Shown piece after piece: positions 22,201-37,200 of a stretch of DNA of 64,000 nt. The notes below the pieces were generated by a model. It worked only from the letters and a program-made list of their open reading frames with translations, searched no databases and was not told the origin of the DNA. The position numbers and the translations under genes were made by a program. The DNA is from Panopea generosa (lineage: Eukaryota > Mollusca > Bivalvia > Adapedonta > Hiatellidae): positions 65,925,356-65,989,355 of the forward strand of contig CM055905.1 in the NCBI GenBank assembly GCA_029582155.1, read 5' to 3'. Position 1 is the stretch's first letter. Each line of letters begins with the position of its first letter.

Positions 22201-25200
22201 TAGAAATATCAGAAAACATATCAGATGTCAGTTTTCACAGACCTGTCATGACGGTTGCCGTTATATGAATGCCATATACAGGCAATACCACAAAGTAAAA
22301 AGAAAAATCTTATTTTATATTACATTGGAAGCATCAGGTTTCATATCAAAATGGTTGCCTTGGTTACGCATTGGTGTTTACAATCATACAAAAGTCAATA
22401 ATAGAATTGATATCTCGTTTGTTTGAGTATTTGGCATCATAGTATTGTTATCCAGAGCTAACAGACAATCATTTTATTTAACCATTCTTTCCTGGTATCC
22501 AGATTCAACCAGTACTTGAGCAGACACATCTCCAAAAGTAAAGATAACTTTCCCACTTGAATCAGCGGTAAGAGACAAATGACAATAAGACATAATGTCT
22601 TATATCAAACATGATTGAGCACACCATATCTACAAGTAACTGATAACTTTCCCACTTGAATCAGTGGTAAGAGACAATGACAATAAGACATAATGTCTTA
22701 TATCAAACATGGCGGAGCACCCCATCTATACAAGTAACTGATAACTTTCCCACTTAAATCAGCGGTAAGGGACAATGACAATAAGACATAATGTCTTATA
22801 TCAAACATGACGGAGCACCCCATCCCTACAAGTAACTGATAACTTTCCCACTTGAATCAGCGGTAAGAGACAATAACAATAAGACATAATGTCTTATATC
22901 AAACATGATGAAGCACCCCATCGCTACAAGTAACTGATAACTTTCCCACTTAAATCAGCGGTAAGAGACAATGACAATAAGACATAATGTCTTATATCAA
23001 ACATGACGGAGCACCCCATCTCTACAAGTAACTGATAACTTTCCCACTTGAATCAGCAGTAAGAGACAAATAACAATGAGACATAATGTCGTATATATAT
23101 CAAACATGACGGAGCACACAATCTCTACAAAGTAATGATAACTTTCCCACTTGAATCAGCAGTGAGAGACAAATGACAATAAGACATAATGTCGTATATC
23201 AAACATGGCGGAACACACTATCTCTACAAGTTACTGATAACTTTCCCACTTGAATCAGCGGTAAGAGACAATGACAATAAGACATAATGTCTTATATCAA
23301 ACATGACGGAGCACCCCATCTCTACAAGTAACTGATAACTTTCCCACTTGAATCAGCAGTAAGGGACAAATGACAATAAGACATAATGTTGTATATCAAA
23401 CATGACAGAGCACCCCATCTCTACAAGTTACTGATAACTTTCCCACTTGAATCAGCGGTAAGAGACAAATGACAATAACACATAATGTCTATACCAAACA
23501 TGACGGAGCACCCCATCTCAACAAGTAACTGATAACTTTCCCACTTGAATCAGCAGTAAGAGACAATGACAATGAGACATGATGTCTTATATCAAACATG
23601 ACGGAACACACTATCTCTACAAGTTACTGATAACTTTCCCACTTGAATCAGCAGTAAGAGACAATGAGACATAATGTCGTAATCAAACATGATGGAGCAT
23701 CCAATCTCTACAAGTTACTGATAACTTTCCCACTTGAATCAGCGGTAAGAGACAAATGACAATGAGACATAATGTCGTATATCAAACATGACGGAGCACC
23801 CCATCTCTACAAGTAACTGATAACTTTCCCACTTGAATCAGTGGTAAGAGACAAATGAAAATGAGATGCAATGTCATATATCAAACATGACGGAGCACCC
23901 CATATCTACAAGTAACTGATAACTTTCCCACTTGAATCAGCAGTAAGAGACAAATGACAATGAGATGCAATGTCATATATCATACCTAATGGAGACTGTG
24001 GCCCAGTGGGGACTTGAACTCGCAACTCCTGGGTTGAAAAATCTCAGACAAACTACCAACTGAGCTAACTGGGTCCAGCTCTTTTAAAAATAAACTCTTA
24101 AATATTTCTTAAAAGCATCACAACAATGTAAAAGTAAGTGATTATCGTAGATAATATCTGTTAATACAGCTTGATACACACGGTCTACGTATAAAGGTAA
24201 CAATATCCAGATTTTGCTTGACAATTCACATTATTGCACACAATAGGATAAATAATTCCAATTATAGTGAAGTTCTGACAGACAATTACAGATCCAGGTA
24301 TGATACAGTCACCGGCTACTTCCCCCCTGCGGGAAATCTCACAGTTGTATAGAAATTATAACCTTTTACAATACACTGTAAATAAAACAGTATCAAAAAT
24401 CCAAGTATTGATTTATAGAATAAATTCATCAACACAAAAACTAACACAATGTCACAATATACATGTAAATTTTTGTAAAACTCCAATACTTAGTATACTT
24501 GAGCAGAGACTGTGTCACATGAAATTAATAAATAATTGAAAGTGTTGCCATGACAACCAGATATATTTGTTGAGAGAAGAATGCTCTGTCAACAGGTGTT
24601 TCAAAGCCATATATTGATTTACTTTGTGGATGCCAAATAATGGCATTATAGCATTAATGGCATTAGAGTACAGAAAATAATTAATTTATTTTCCTATTCT
24701 GTTTTAAGTTCCAGGGCAGAAGTTTGTTCAGTGCTTTGTAGATTCGATTATTTGAATTCGGTGTTCATGAATTTTACACACCATGGACATAAAAGAATAT
24801 ATTTAGTGTGATCAGCTCTCTAAATACAATATAATTATTATTATAGCCCAAATTCACTCATCTGATGCACACACAAAAATAGCTAACGTTTACTGTAATG
24901 CACAAGATGATATAAAGCAATTTTGGACAATTCAAAGTGGAGATCTAAACTATTGTTCATGAATCTTGGACTGGATGCTCTACAACTACACCTCAAGTTC
25001 TTCAATACCCGCTTTTGTAATGTCTTGACATTTTGTGCAAAAAACAATTGAAACTTGATTGGCTAAGACAAGGACTTATATAGAAGGATAGGAAACTTGC
25101 ATCTCCTGACTAAATATTGATAAACTAGCATACGTAGGATTAATTATTTGGTAAATATTTATTCATAATTTACAGGCAACTGATTTCTTGTACATAAAAT

Positions 25201-28200
25201 GTAAGTTGTATGTAATCATAGATGATTTAAAATGTTTTGATCACGAAAAATGATCTTGAATTAAAGATATTGAGGTTTGAAGTAAAATTTCTTGTAATTT
25301 TTGTTATTTTAGCTGCAGTATACAAATTTGGAAATCTGAAGGGAATGGTATTGTTTTGATGAGAATTTCATTTTGCAATGTAAGAATTTTGATTTATGTT
25401 CCTTAGATGAACGGAAATTGAGATAACTGAGAATGAGATATCGTGAGGTTTTGCGTGAATATTCGAGCGTTCACAAAATATCAATCAGTTGCCTTAATTT
25501 CCTTCTCTACATAATTCCTTGGCTAAGAAAGAGCTCCAAAATTTCATAAATTATGTGTAAAATAAATAATTTATTTTATTTTGAATTAAGTAATTGCAAA
25601 ATATAGAGTCTAAAGTATTTGTCACATAAAACATAACCAAATAAAATCAAGTTAAAAAACATAAACATTCTCCAATTAATTTTTAACAAAAATTTCATGA
25701 AATGCAAAAATATTGGAACAAGACTTTGTTGAATTTTTTTGGTTTTACAATTCTTACATAAAACCTTCCCAACTCTGGGGTTAGGCTTAGTTTTAGAAGG
25801 AGAGAAACTATATACAGTTGTATTAGTTTGATGATAGATATGAAATATTGACAAATGCCAGAGCAAGACTAAAAAACACAACTACTCTCAAATTTAAGTG
25901 AAGACAAAATCAAACTTTGACAAAATAAAAAAAAATTGTTACAAAAACAGTACATGTAGTGTCCATGTTAATGCAATAGACCTTGAAAGGAAATGCAAAT
26001 TATAAACCAAACATATAATATACTTGCACATCAGTGTAAATGACAGATTATCAACCAAACATTTATTTGCACATTAGTGTAAATGACAGATTATAAACCA
26101 AACATTTATTTGCACATCAGTGTAAATGACAAATTATCAACCAAACAATTATTTGCACATCAGTGTAAATGGCAGATTATCAATCAAACATTTATTTGCG
26201 CATCAGTGTAAATAACAGATTAATATAGTCTGTAGAACAAACCCAGCTCTTCTGATTGGTCTGTTACGAGGACACTGATTCGCTATCATCTATCAAAACA
26301 GTAGAAGCGACATTTGAGCCCACTGATTGGTCAGTTGCTTCAGGGAAAGTTTGAATGACGTCACAGCTTAGTAAGCATCCATTAGCTATGAATTGTGGGA
26401 CAGGCATGGAATTTCCTACTTTTTCATTGGGGATTTATTGAACTGATTCAGTAGACACAAGGTTCTATATATAGACTACAGATTATTGTAACTTTGATTC
26501 AGAGAGAAGTGACCTTTAAAGAAGACCATGGAGAGATTAAAACTGGCAATAATATACAAAATGTTCACAAGATCCTCACTTAACAGTTACTCCCCACATG
26601 TTGAAAATGCTTTAAATCATCATAGTTCTTTATAGAGGAGAAAACTGGAACATTTTCATGAGTTCTGCCAAGTTTGGATGCCATTGGGGGTCGTTGGATG
26701 AGGATGACGATATGACTGATTGAAATTACGTACTGATACACTACAACACATGGGTGGAAATACCAGAAAAAGAGCGGTGTCCCTTTCTAATCAATTGATT
26801 ATTTATCATTGTCTGTTGTTACAAATGTGACCATGATGAAATAAGAGTAATTGTTGTTGATGTTGTTGATTAAGAAAATGCGATCTGGCCAACCCCATTT
26901 TTTCCCCGTCATATTTGGACCGACAGATGACTACTGGTATCTATGGAAACAAGACGCTTTTAGAACCATTCGTTATCTGTTCAGTGATCCAGGCCCAGTT
27001 GTTCAAAGAAATGTCAACTTAACACCATGATAATTTATCATAACTCATATTAAGTTTGTTCTCGCCACACCAGCCAAACATTGCTTGCAAGACCTTTGAC
27101 TGGAGACCACAATACTTCAGAAAGAAGTCATCCGCTAGCAGAGGAGAACTCCAAAAGGCTTAGATGTCCTGGTGTGAAGCCAAGGCTGTGGCTACAGACC
27201 TGGCCAGATAGAGAGCTGTGGGGAAGGCCCTATGCCCCAAACAAAGTGAAGAGGACTAAGTAAGTTATACTTTTGAATAGTATTACATTCAAGATAACAA
27301 TATTTAAGGTCAATCATAAAAACATGTTCTACTTCTCATAACCACTAACCTGATGCAAAGGCAACTATCGCTTCACCCGCTGGCCACATGGCATTGTTTG
27401 CCAAGGAAAATACAATGTTAAACAATGTACCGTTTACGTAAAGACTGTTATCTTGTCTAAGGAAAATTGGGGCCTGGGAAACGATGTCAATTACTGGTTG
27501 GATTACTGACTTATTTGATTGGCATTACTTAATTGTACTTGTTATGAAAACTTTGAATTTTAAAGAAATTCTAAATACAAGATTTCCACTAATGGAGTGC
27601 TGAAGGCCCAAAACTTTCTACCAGGGTAAAGAGTAATGTTGGAGTGGCTAATGTACAAACAGGTGTATTCTTTATCTGTCTGTTATGGTACAGTGTGCCA
27701 GAAATAGATCATTAAAATTGTCTGCTTTAAGCCTGCAGAGAGTGTATAAACACTGATCCATGTGTATTTGTTTAGAGTGCATGAACTCACAAGATCCTCT
27801 CTAAATTTTCAATTTTTTGACATTTGGAACTTTTTTTTTCAAACTACATACAGCAAACACTATTTGGACAATTTTTTTTTGTCTTTTTGTCAATTAAATG
27901 TATTAACAATAGTCAAGTAGTACATGTATGTAACATTTTAACAAAAACAATTCCGAGTTTTGAAATTTAGAAAAAGGGATCTCTGATATGAATCATACAT
28001 AAAACCTGTCCCAGAGCCATTTTTCGACTTTTATATGGCAGTTGGAGGCTTTAAGCTAACAGAACTTTGAACATCTCAGCCCAGAAGTGCGTGTGAGAAC
28101 ATACAACATTAACACTGAACACAGACAACACGTGCAATCCAACAACACCACAAGCAGGAGCAGTACTCACATGGTGGTAGCTACTGAGGGAACTCTATAA

Positions 28201-31200
28201 AACAAACAAAACAGAAGGGGGAGATTTATATCTCTATCTACACATGCAAAACACTATATAAGGAAATATGTTGGATAAAAGGTGTGTATGGTTTCCATTG
28301 CATACCGTCATTACATATACCTGATACATTCTATTTTAAAGGAAGAGTAAGTGCATGAAAGTATTTAGCAACCTACCAAATATTTATACATTTTCTTGAA
28401 AATATAGATAGTAAACTACCAAATAATCTTTATACTTGAAAGTCGTTAGTCTCGTAGTACCGAAAGTGTTTGAAAATAATACTATCTAGCATAATACCAA
28501 GTAATTTTATACTTTAATGTCTTTAGTCTCCTATAGAAAATGCTTGAAAATATCAAGCACCCATTTCTATACTTGAATGTATTAGTCTCATACCAGAAGT
28601 AAACTTTAAATTTCCTACATTCTGATTGGGTATTGGTTGAAATTTGTTTACTAAATAGAAAATACCACTGCAAATTTGTTAAAATTAAATAACTTGTTCA
28701 GTGTCAATACACATTTTTCTGTTTTCTGTCTGACACTAAGTATACTAGCACTACTCCTCACAAACAAAACTCATTCATATTGCTTGAATCACATTATACA
28801 ATTTATTCTATCTTAGAAAGTGTCCAAATGACGATATAAAGGTAGTTTTTAGAATAGGAATTTTGTTTCAAGTTCTGCACTCCAATTTAATTATCGATTA
28901 TGTCACATTTTGGTGAATTTGACATACCAAACCATTTGAATTTTATTAATTAATGTTAATGAGACAGTCTTTATTTATTTTTAAAATTATTTTATTTTTT
29001 AAGACATTTATAGCATTTTTCTTGATATAATCCCTTTAAACATGAGTTATCCATGTTGTAATTTCTTTTCCTCAATCAATGTAAGATAAAACTTCATACT
29101 CACCACATCACTGTAAGAGCCGTTTTCCTCATCCAAGACACGGTCTAGTGGGCTCACAAACAGGTCAGAGCTATCTCCCATCTCCGAGTGAATTTCAAAA
29201 GTCTCCGGTTCATCATCACTATCATAGTATCTCCTGCCTCTTGATGATTCTGATTGGTTCTTATTATGAGACAAGGAATACGATTGGTGGACAAAACTGT
29301 TATTTGAATGGTTTGATGATTCTGATTGGTTCCTTTTACGAGATGAGGAATATGATTGGTTTATAAAATGTGGAGATGAAGGATTTTCAATACTCATTGT
29401 ATCTATGGACCCATCTCCATCATTTATTCTTATTTCCACTGGGGGCCTGTTCTGAAAATGTCTCCCTGGGGATGAATTAACACTTAAACTACTTCCAAAT
29501 AAGGAAGATCTTGATGATTTAGCTGCTCTCTGATTGGTTAATGTTGATGCATTACTATGGGAATATTCACTGTGATTGGTCAATGTTGATTGGTTGCTAT
29601 GGTCATGGTCATGAACTGAAATGATAGATGACCTGCGTTCCAGGACGTCGTCAATGTCAACAGGTCTGTCGGAAGAGATGGTTACCCTGAAATGAAAGGG
29701 AGACAACTCTAAATAAACAGAAGCATATTTGATCACTCATGTAAATTGAAGTTATATAATATGCAAAAACAACAATACAAAATATCATTAAATTAATATT
29801 AATTTTGTTAGTTGTAAGTACATAGAATTCATTGAAAAATAAGTTCCTATTTAACGAAATATAATTTCTTATTTAATGAAATAAACATCCTATTTGATGA
29901 AACAATTTCTACCTTTATGAAAAATAATTTCCTATTTATTGAATGATAATTTCCTATAATTTTATTGAATGATAATTTTCCTATTTATTGAATGATAATT
30001 CCTGAGTCACTGAATGATATTTCTTATTAATTGAAAAACCATATGTATTGAAGGAAAGATAATTTCCAACTTGATGAAAAATATTTTCCTATTTAATGAA
30101 AATTAATTTCCACCTTAATAAAAGATAATTTCCTACATAATGTAAAACAATTTCCACCTTAATGAAAGATAATTTCCTACATACTGTAAGACAATTTCCA
30201 CCTTAATGAAAGATAATTTCCTACATAATGTAAGACAATTTCCACCTGAATGAAAGACAATTTCCACCTTAATGAAAGTTAAGATAACTTCCTATTTAAT
30301 GAAATTCTTATTTACAAATATATTGACCTGACGTGGGCAGTCAATCAAACAAGTCGATAATCCAATCAGTGATCAATAGCGTTAGCTACAGAAACATTTT
30401 CCTTAGACAAATAAACGGTGGCTTAGTAAACATTACATTGTATTTACTTGAACAAACAATGCCACATGGCCAGTGGGTGGATTGATCATTCTTGCGTCAG
30501 GTTGAGTTCAACAATTATCAAACTCACACAGACAAAAGTCAAAACATCAAACAAAAAAACTTATGCCTTACAGTTTTTAATAGATATGTGAACCACCGAA
30601 GGGAATTAACCTAAGTGGACTGTTAATCAAACAAGTCGCTATTCCAATCAGCTTTCGATATTGGTTGCTACAGTGCCATTAAAAAGTAAACTGTCTCTAA
30701 GTAAACATTACATTGCATTACATTGTATTTACTTGGACAAACAATGCCACATGGCCAGTGGGCCGAGCGATAGTCAGCAATCAATACAGTTTCCAGGGTC
30801 ACCATTTTCCTAAGACAAGTAACCGGCTATAGGGCATGACAAGTAAACAGTCTCTACTTAAGGCTATATTGAATTACATTGCATTTACTTGGACAAACAA
30901 TGCCACTTGGCCAGTGGGCAGAACAATAGTTACTCTCAAATTGTGCGCATATGTTTTCTACGGTAAATCAATGTACATGTTTACGAAAGAAAAACCTCAG
31001 TGGTATCCAAAATAAACAAAAAACACATGAAAAAATACAAGTTTAAATGCATCTTAGCAATGCAGCATGCCAAAAATGTGATTTCAATATGTCAAAAATG
31101 CTATACAGGGTGATACAACTGCATATTCCATTGCTATGAATATGGACAACACATACAAAGAGTTACATGTACACATGGTTGTGATTATTGTTTCATGAAT

Positions 31201-34200
31201 GAAAACATCAAGCATTGTCCATAATCAAAGTAAAGATCTTTCGAACACTGACATTCCAGTACACACACACACACATATATACATGTATATATATATATAT
31301 ATATATATCTATATACTGACTTTTATATGTGTGATAAATATAGACAATGGTGCATTACATGGACTGGTTCCCCTCTTTATAACCTGGTTTCCTACACAGT
31401 CAACAAGAAATCAAACAACAATTGTGACACATATAATTCTTATATGAGACATATAAAACTTCCCATACAGAGTATATGAACTTCTCATATGGTACTTATC
31501 ATATGATGCATATGGAACCTCTCGTATTATGCATAATACCTCTCATATGATGCATACAATACCTCTCATAATTATGATGTATATATATACACGGTACCTC
31601 TCATAAGAGCCATTTGGCACCTGCCCATGCAAGTTACGTGGCAGTAATTTGTCATTTAGACTCGTGTGTTCCATCAAAATTGTTTTAAGCTTCATTGTAA
31701 ATTCTTAATTGTTACTTTTCATGCTTAATTCAAAATTTGTACAGAAAACACGATTTTCAGGATACATAAATAAAAAATTATACACACACTTGACTCAACC
31801 CTGAATTTGAAAAAATAAACGCAAAAATGGGGAAGACAGTTATTTCTGTTTATATTGTTAAAATCAGTCCAAATGTTTTTGAGTTGAGCATGAAATCTTC
31901 AGTTGAGCATGAAATCTTCAGTTGAGCTTGAAGTCTTAGAGATGAGCAAAGTTTATTAACCTCTGACCTGACTGGAATCTGACAGGAGCCAGACCGGACC
32001 CAGACCGTATTCACAAAATGATAGTCTTGTTGCCTGTGTATAAAACCTTCCAAATGGGAAACCAGTGCATCAAAAATAATAACTTGCAGCAAACCTTTTC
32101 TGTCTCATGGAGAAGTTGTTGCTGTGGAGTCTGTCAATTAGTACATGCAGTTAACATATCAATTAGCCATTATAAATTAATTACTAGATCATCATCCAAA
32201 TTTTTCATAAAAACAGGGAGGGCGGGAGGATTTTATTTTTTATTTTTTAAATTTTTTGATGTTTTTTTTTAAAAAAAAAAAAAATTATTACGAGCATAAA
32301 AAGTGTTGGGGCCTGAATCAGACTGAGTAGAACCACCGTCTGTCTGCAAGTAACTGGCAAACTTTCTCATATTAAGTTTTTGGAGCGAACGGGACTTGAA
32401 CCTGCAACCTTAGCGGTGAGAGATAAGTGATCTGAAGACAGTGCCTCAGACCACTCGTCCACGGAGGACCCCCCTTTCAAAATTTAAAATTAGTCAAAAA
32501 CACTTTTCTAATAAAGGATTCCTATATATATTCACTGGTCCAGTACTGCTATAATGATATCTATTTAAAGAGATTATATCAGGATACAAAATTTCAAATT
32601 GGCTATAAACACTTTTTTCTAATACACCATGCCTATATAAAAAATTATGCTGACTGATCCCATATTGCCAAAAGGATATCTATTCAAACATGCCAAAAAA
32701 GATATATTGAAACGGGATTTCGTAACTTAGTCCACGTGCCTAGGTTAGAGTAATATAGATTTCTCTCTTAAAATGGAACATATTTTGTGACTTATTAAAT
32801 GAGTCGCGTGATTTCATTTTGATTTCACTTTCATCAGTCATACAGATTTACACATAATAAAAATTCTTTCACCTTAGAAATATTCTGAATAACGTCAAAC
32901 AGTATTCAAATGCTGTTTATTTTTAGAATGAGGATTTCATTTAGTTTACCACTCCAATTTAGATATCGATTTTGTCACGTTTTGGTAGATTTGACATACA
33001 AAACGGATTTTATTTATTAATGATAATGAGATGGTTTATATCCATTTTAATATTAATTTTCATTTTTAAGACATTTATAGTTTTTTTTCCTGATATATTC
33101 CCTTTAAACATGTCAAAATAATATATTGAAAATGGATTTCCTGCTTTAGACTTCAACATATGTTGTGACATTTCAACTGAGTCACATGATTTCATTTTGA
33201 TTTCAATTTGATATGATTCATATTTGTTGTACTATGCTGTATTATTTTCTATACTATGTTGACTGCATATTCTCAATATATTCCCGCATTTTATCAGTGC
33301 TATTGGTGAGTGCTTATTAAATCGTAGAACTAGAAACATGTTGTATTATCTATTAACCCCACACTCTGTTGTATATCTCAATTATGAGAAATACACGTTA
33401 CAACAATGTTGTAATTGGTTACTTATTGAAGAATTTGAATCATCTTAGAAAGAGTCTGAATGATAGGGAGAAGGTTGTCAAGCAGTATATGTGAGCTTTC
33501 TATTTTTAGAATGGGAATTTCTTTTCAATTTCTTCACGTTTTGGTCAATGTGAAATAAGAAATATTTTTGTAATTTATTTATTAATAATAATAATATGCT
33601 TTGTATCCATTATAAAAACAATTAAATATTTTTTACATTTATTGCAATATTTCCCGATATACTCCCTTTAAGCCATTATAAGTTAATTGCTTGATTATCA
33701 TCCAAATTTTTCTTAAAAACGGGGATGGTGGGATTATTTTGTTTTTTATTTTCATTTTTGATATTTTTGATGTTTTTTAATAATAAAAAAAATATTTATA
33801 TATATAAAAATTTGATATATATACTTTTTTATATGAAAATAAAAAGGGTCGGGGGAGCATGAAAATGAGGGGATGGGCAGGGATGATAATCTAGTAATTA
33901 ATTTATTATAGCCTTAAGTTCAGATTGAAGGAGTTGATGGTAATCAATTTTGTAGCAGAAATACATATATAACTTTCTAAATCATCTATTACTAATTTAT
34001 CATAAAACAGAATACTACACATACAATGTATGATCTGCCTCATCCCAGCTAAGAAAAAATAATATTTCAAATATGCCAGACATACTAAAAGTTCTGATTT
34101 AATAGCACATGTATAAAATAGAAATAAAAAACACATTCGTATAATAGCGTAAACGTCAATAAAAAATTACTGATTTTCACAATCGACAAAATATTGGCCT

Positions 34201-37200
34201 TCGCGCGAGTTCAAGTTGATATTTTGAATAATCAAAGCAAGTATACTACATTTTTAAAATACTCCAGCCTTTCTTTTATTACTTTAAATAATTCTGAATC
34301 GAACGTCAATCTGAAATCATGGTATTGAGATTACAAGTTCTGTTTTTCTTGCATTATTCAAAAAAAAAAAACGGCAGCCAGCTTTCACTATCAGAGCTGG
34401 AAAATTTTACTTGTCCGCTCGCCATGACGAGTGAACTTTTTGGTCAGGACCAGTAAGATTTAAGAAATTGACCTTAATATTTCTTTGATTTTAAGCATTC
34501 AATTATTAAAATGAAAGGGGAGGATGAGTAGTTTTATAAGAAATTCCTAGCACTGACTATACTATAATTTGTTAAAGGAACTGGGTTGCAGACTAAAATG
34601 ACTGTGTGGGAAATGACTGATTGGGAAGGTTACTTCACAACACAATGGTGACCACAAGAATATATCATAATGCATGGATAGTTGAAACAATGTTCCCCAA
34701 TTTTTATCAAAGAAAGTACAATAAGTTTACACTTTCAGCACTTGTGCTAATGTAACAGGATGAGAAAAATATGCAGCCAGTCTGGGACCCAAACTATGGA
34801 CCTTTCACTGACAGGGTAAATGCTCTACCGACTGAGTTTACCAAACTGTTTACATATTTCTCTCATTACAAGTTACATTCACACTGTGAAAACATTTGTT
34901 TGATAATAGCATCATAGTTGTAGAAATAGAAATATCTGTTGTCCCTCTTTTTTTACTTGACAACAACAAAATTAAAAATTACCTGTTGTTGATGTTTTCA
35001 TTGGCATGGTTACCATTGAGTTCCACGCCACTGTCATCACTTGGGGAACCATCTACAGTCTAAAAAAATAATAGTCGGAAATAAATAACACTGACACAAA
35101 GTTTAAAACAGACTGAAATACAAATCACTGACACAAAATTTAAATTTGTTCTTGGTTGTGTTTTTTCCATATTTTTACAGTCAAACCACTAAATGGTGCA
35201 TTTACTTCTACTAATACGATAACCACCACAATATTGAACATTTATCTCAATAAAAAAAGGCATGCCTTACCCTCGGTTGCTGATGAACTTGTGCATAGAC
35301 AACATTAGTTGACCTCTGTGACCTTGGTAACCTTGGAGATCTGGGTGAATCTGGATAATCCGAGTGAACATCTTTGAGGTGAGTAAAGGATGCACTGGAC
35401 AGATGTGCACGAATGTCGTTGTCACTGTTACGTCGGGACGGATACGGTGTGACCTTGGATCTATGAGATGGAATCCTACAACACATAAGAGAGCATGCAT
35501 TTTGTGTTATATATATATTTTGATAATTAGGTCATCCTTTAAAAATCTGTTTACTTTGCTTTGAAAAATCTTTTTATGTGAGTGGGTAGATAGCTGTATC
35601 CCGTCTCACCCGCAACCCCAAAATTCTTTTTTTTCTTTTTTTTTTAAAAAAAACCCGAATAGATGTTGTTGAAAACTATGAAATTAATGTGTATGTCAGC
35701 ATGGATACCCCGCTACTAACCCATTGTTGATCTGAAACCATTTTTTTACCTCGGGGGAGGAGGGGTTGTGGGGAACAAACTGATGAATGAACAAAGGGAC
35801 GGATTGGGGGAACACTTAAATGTCTAAATAAGGAAATATAATATTATGTAAGAAAATTATTCACAGTACATGATTATGACTACTTCATTTTATTTTGCTT
35901 TAGTTACCTAACGTCTTCAACTGATTTATGTCGTCTGCGTAAAGTTGAACTGTTACTGCCTGAACGTTGGCGATGTGAGTAACTACTTCCTGATCTGGGT
36001 CGCCGAGAAGCACTGCTTGATCTTGGTCGCTGAGAAGCACTATTTGATCTACTCCTTGATCTGTGTTGCATAGATGTTTGACTTTCAGCTCTCAGTCGTG
36101 AAGATGCACTGCTTTCAGATCTAGGTTGAGGAAGGTCTGATGTGACATCTATATACACAGGGGTGAGAGTCTCCACGGAGAGTGACCGCCTGGACGTTGA
36201 CAGAGATGTTTTGTGGAGATTCGGTGAGTGAAGTTGTTCCATTGAGGATGATCGTAACTGCGATGCATGTAAGGTTTCCCAGTCATCCTGTAACACAGCA
36301 TTCTGGGATGCATACCTCTTACCAATCAACATTTATTATAGCAATGAAGAATGCCATTTACTGTTGTTCTTTATGGACCAAGTTGTAATATAAATATTTA
36401 AATACAAATAAGTCTTAAAAACCTTAAAGTTAATTAACTGAATAAGCCAATAAGGGGCCATAACTCCAGTAAAAGTTGACAGATGTTAAAAAAAATTAAT
36501 ATCAAACTTATTAACCGGTATCTTATAAATCAAATAGATAGATCCCTTTAGAACTTATTGATCAGAATCCAATTTTCTACCTCGTACGGACGGACACAGG
36601 ATGGTTGAACGAACGAATGAACAAACAGACAGACAGGGGAAATACCAAATGCCCCTTCACCATTCTCTGAATGTACAGGTTTGTACCTTTATTAAATTTT
36701 CAGAAGAATAATACCACACTATTTAGACCACCTCTGTTTGGTCCCAAAGATGGTCTTATTACAGGAGTTTAATTGTACATACAGTAAAACCTGTTTTAAG
36801 CACCCAGTCATGGGAAGGAGTAAAAGTGGCCTTAAAGGCATGTTATTGCTTAATACAAGTTAATTTGCTCTGAAATCGTAGAAATAGGAATAAGCAAATG
36901 CTGTTGTTTAAGACAAGTGGCTGCCCGATTGAGGTGACGCTTATAAAGGTTTGACTGTATATAAAAAACATTGTATCCCAATTGTAAAAATTTCAGGAAT
37001 GATATAATCCAAGTTTTTATGTTTTCATACCATTTTCAAACTGTTGCCGTCGCGGATTATATATTGCCAGTTGCAGGCATATAATACAAGAGACATGGAA
37101 CCATTTCTTTGACATGAGAAGACATAAATGATAGGAAGAACAATTTTCTGCTAACCTTTAACCTTTACAGATATAACAGGTGTCCTCTGTGGCCAACGAT

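Noticed and set aside
22196..22426. 76-codon plus-strand frame
   Set aside because: No domain; it lies in whirlin intron 14 and abuts the S-B element.
22500..23985. CRISPR-like array
   Set aside because: Units are contiguous without unique spacers, and the setting is an animal genome. The same applies to 48011-48346 and 205-2850.
24000..24078. tRNA gene on the minus strand
   Set aside because: It has A and B boxes but is the head of an S-B SINE; the variable region and acceptor stem do not close as in a tRNA. The same applies to heads at 32380, 40440, 48505 and 54920.
27081..27263. 60-codon plus-strand frame downstream of the antisense promoter
   Set aside because: Composition is acceptable, but I find no domain and no convincing splice link to the promoter; left as a note.
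27325..27360. Extra whirlin exon ending at the CATCAG|GTTAGT donor
   Set aside because: The donor lies in a dispersed repeat also present at 30330-30940, and the short exon it would close has an in-frame stop.
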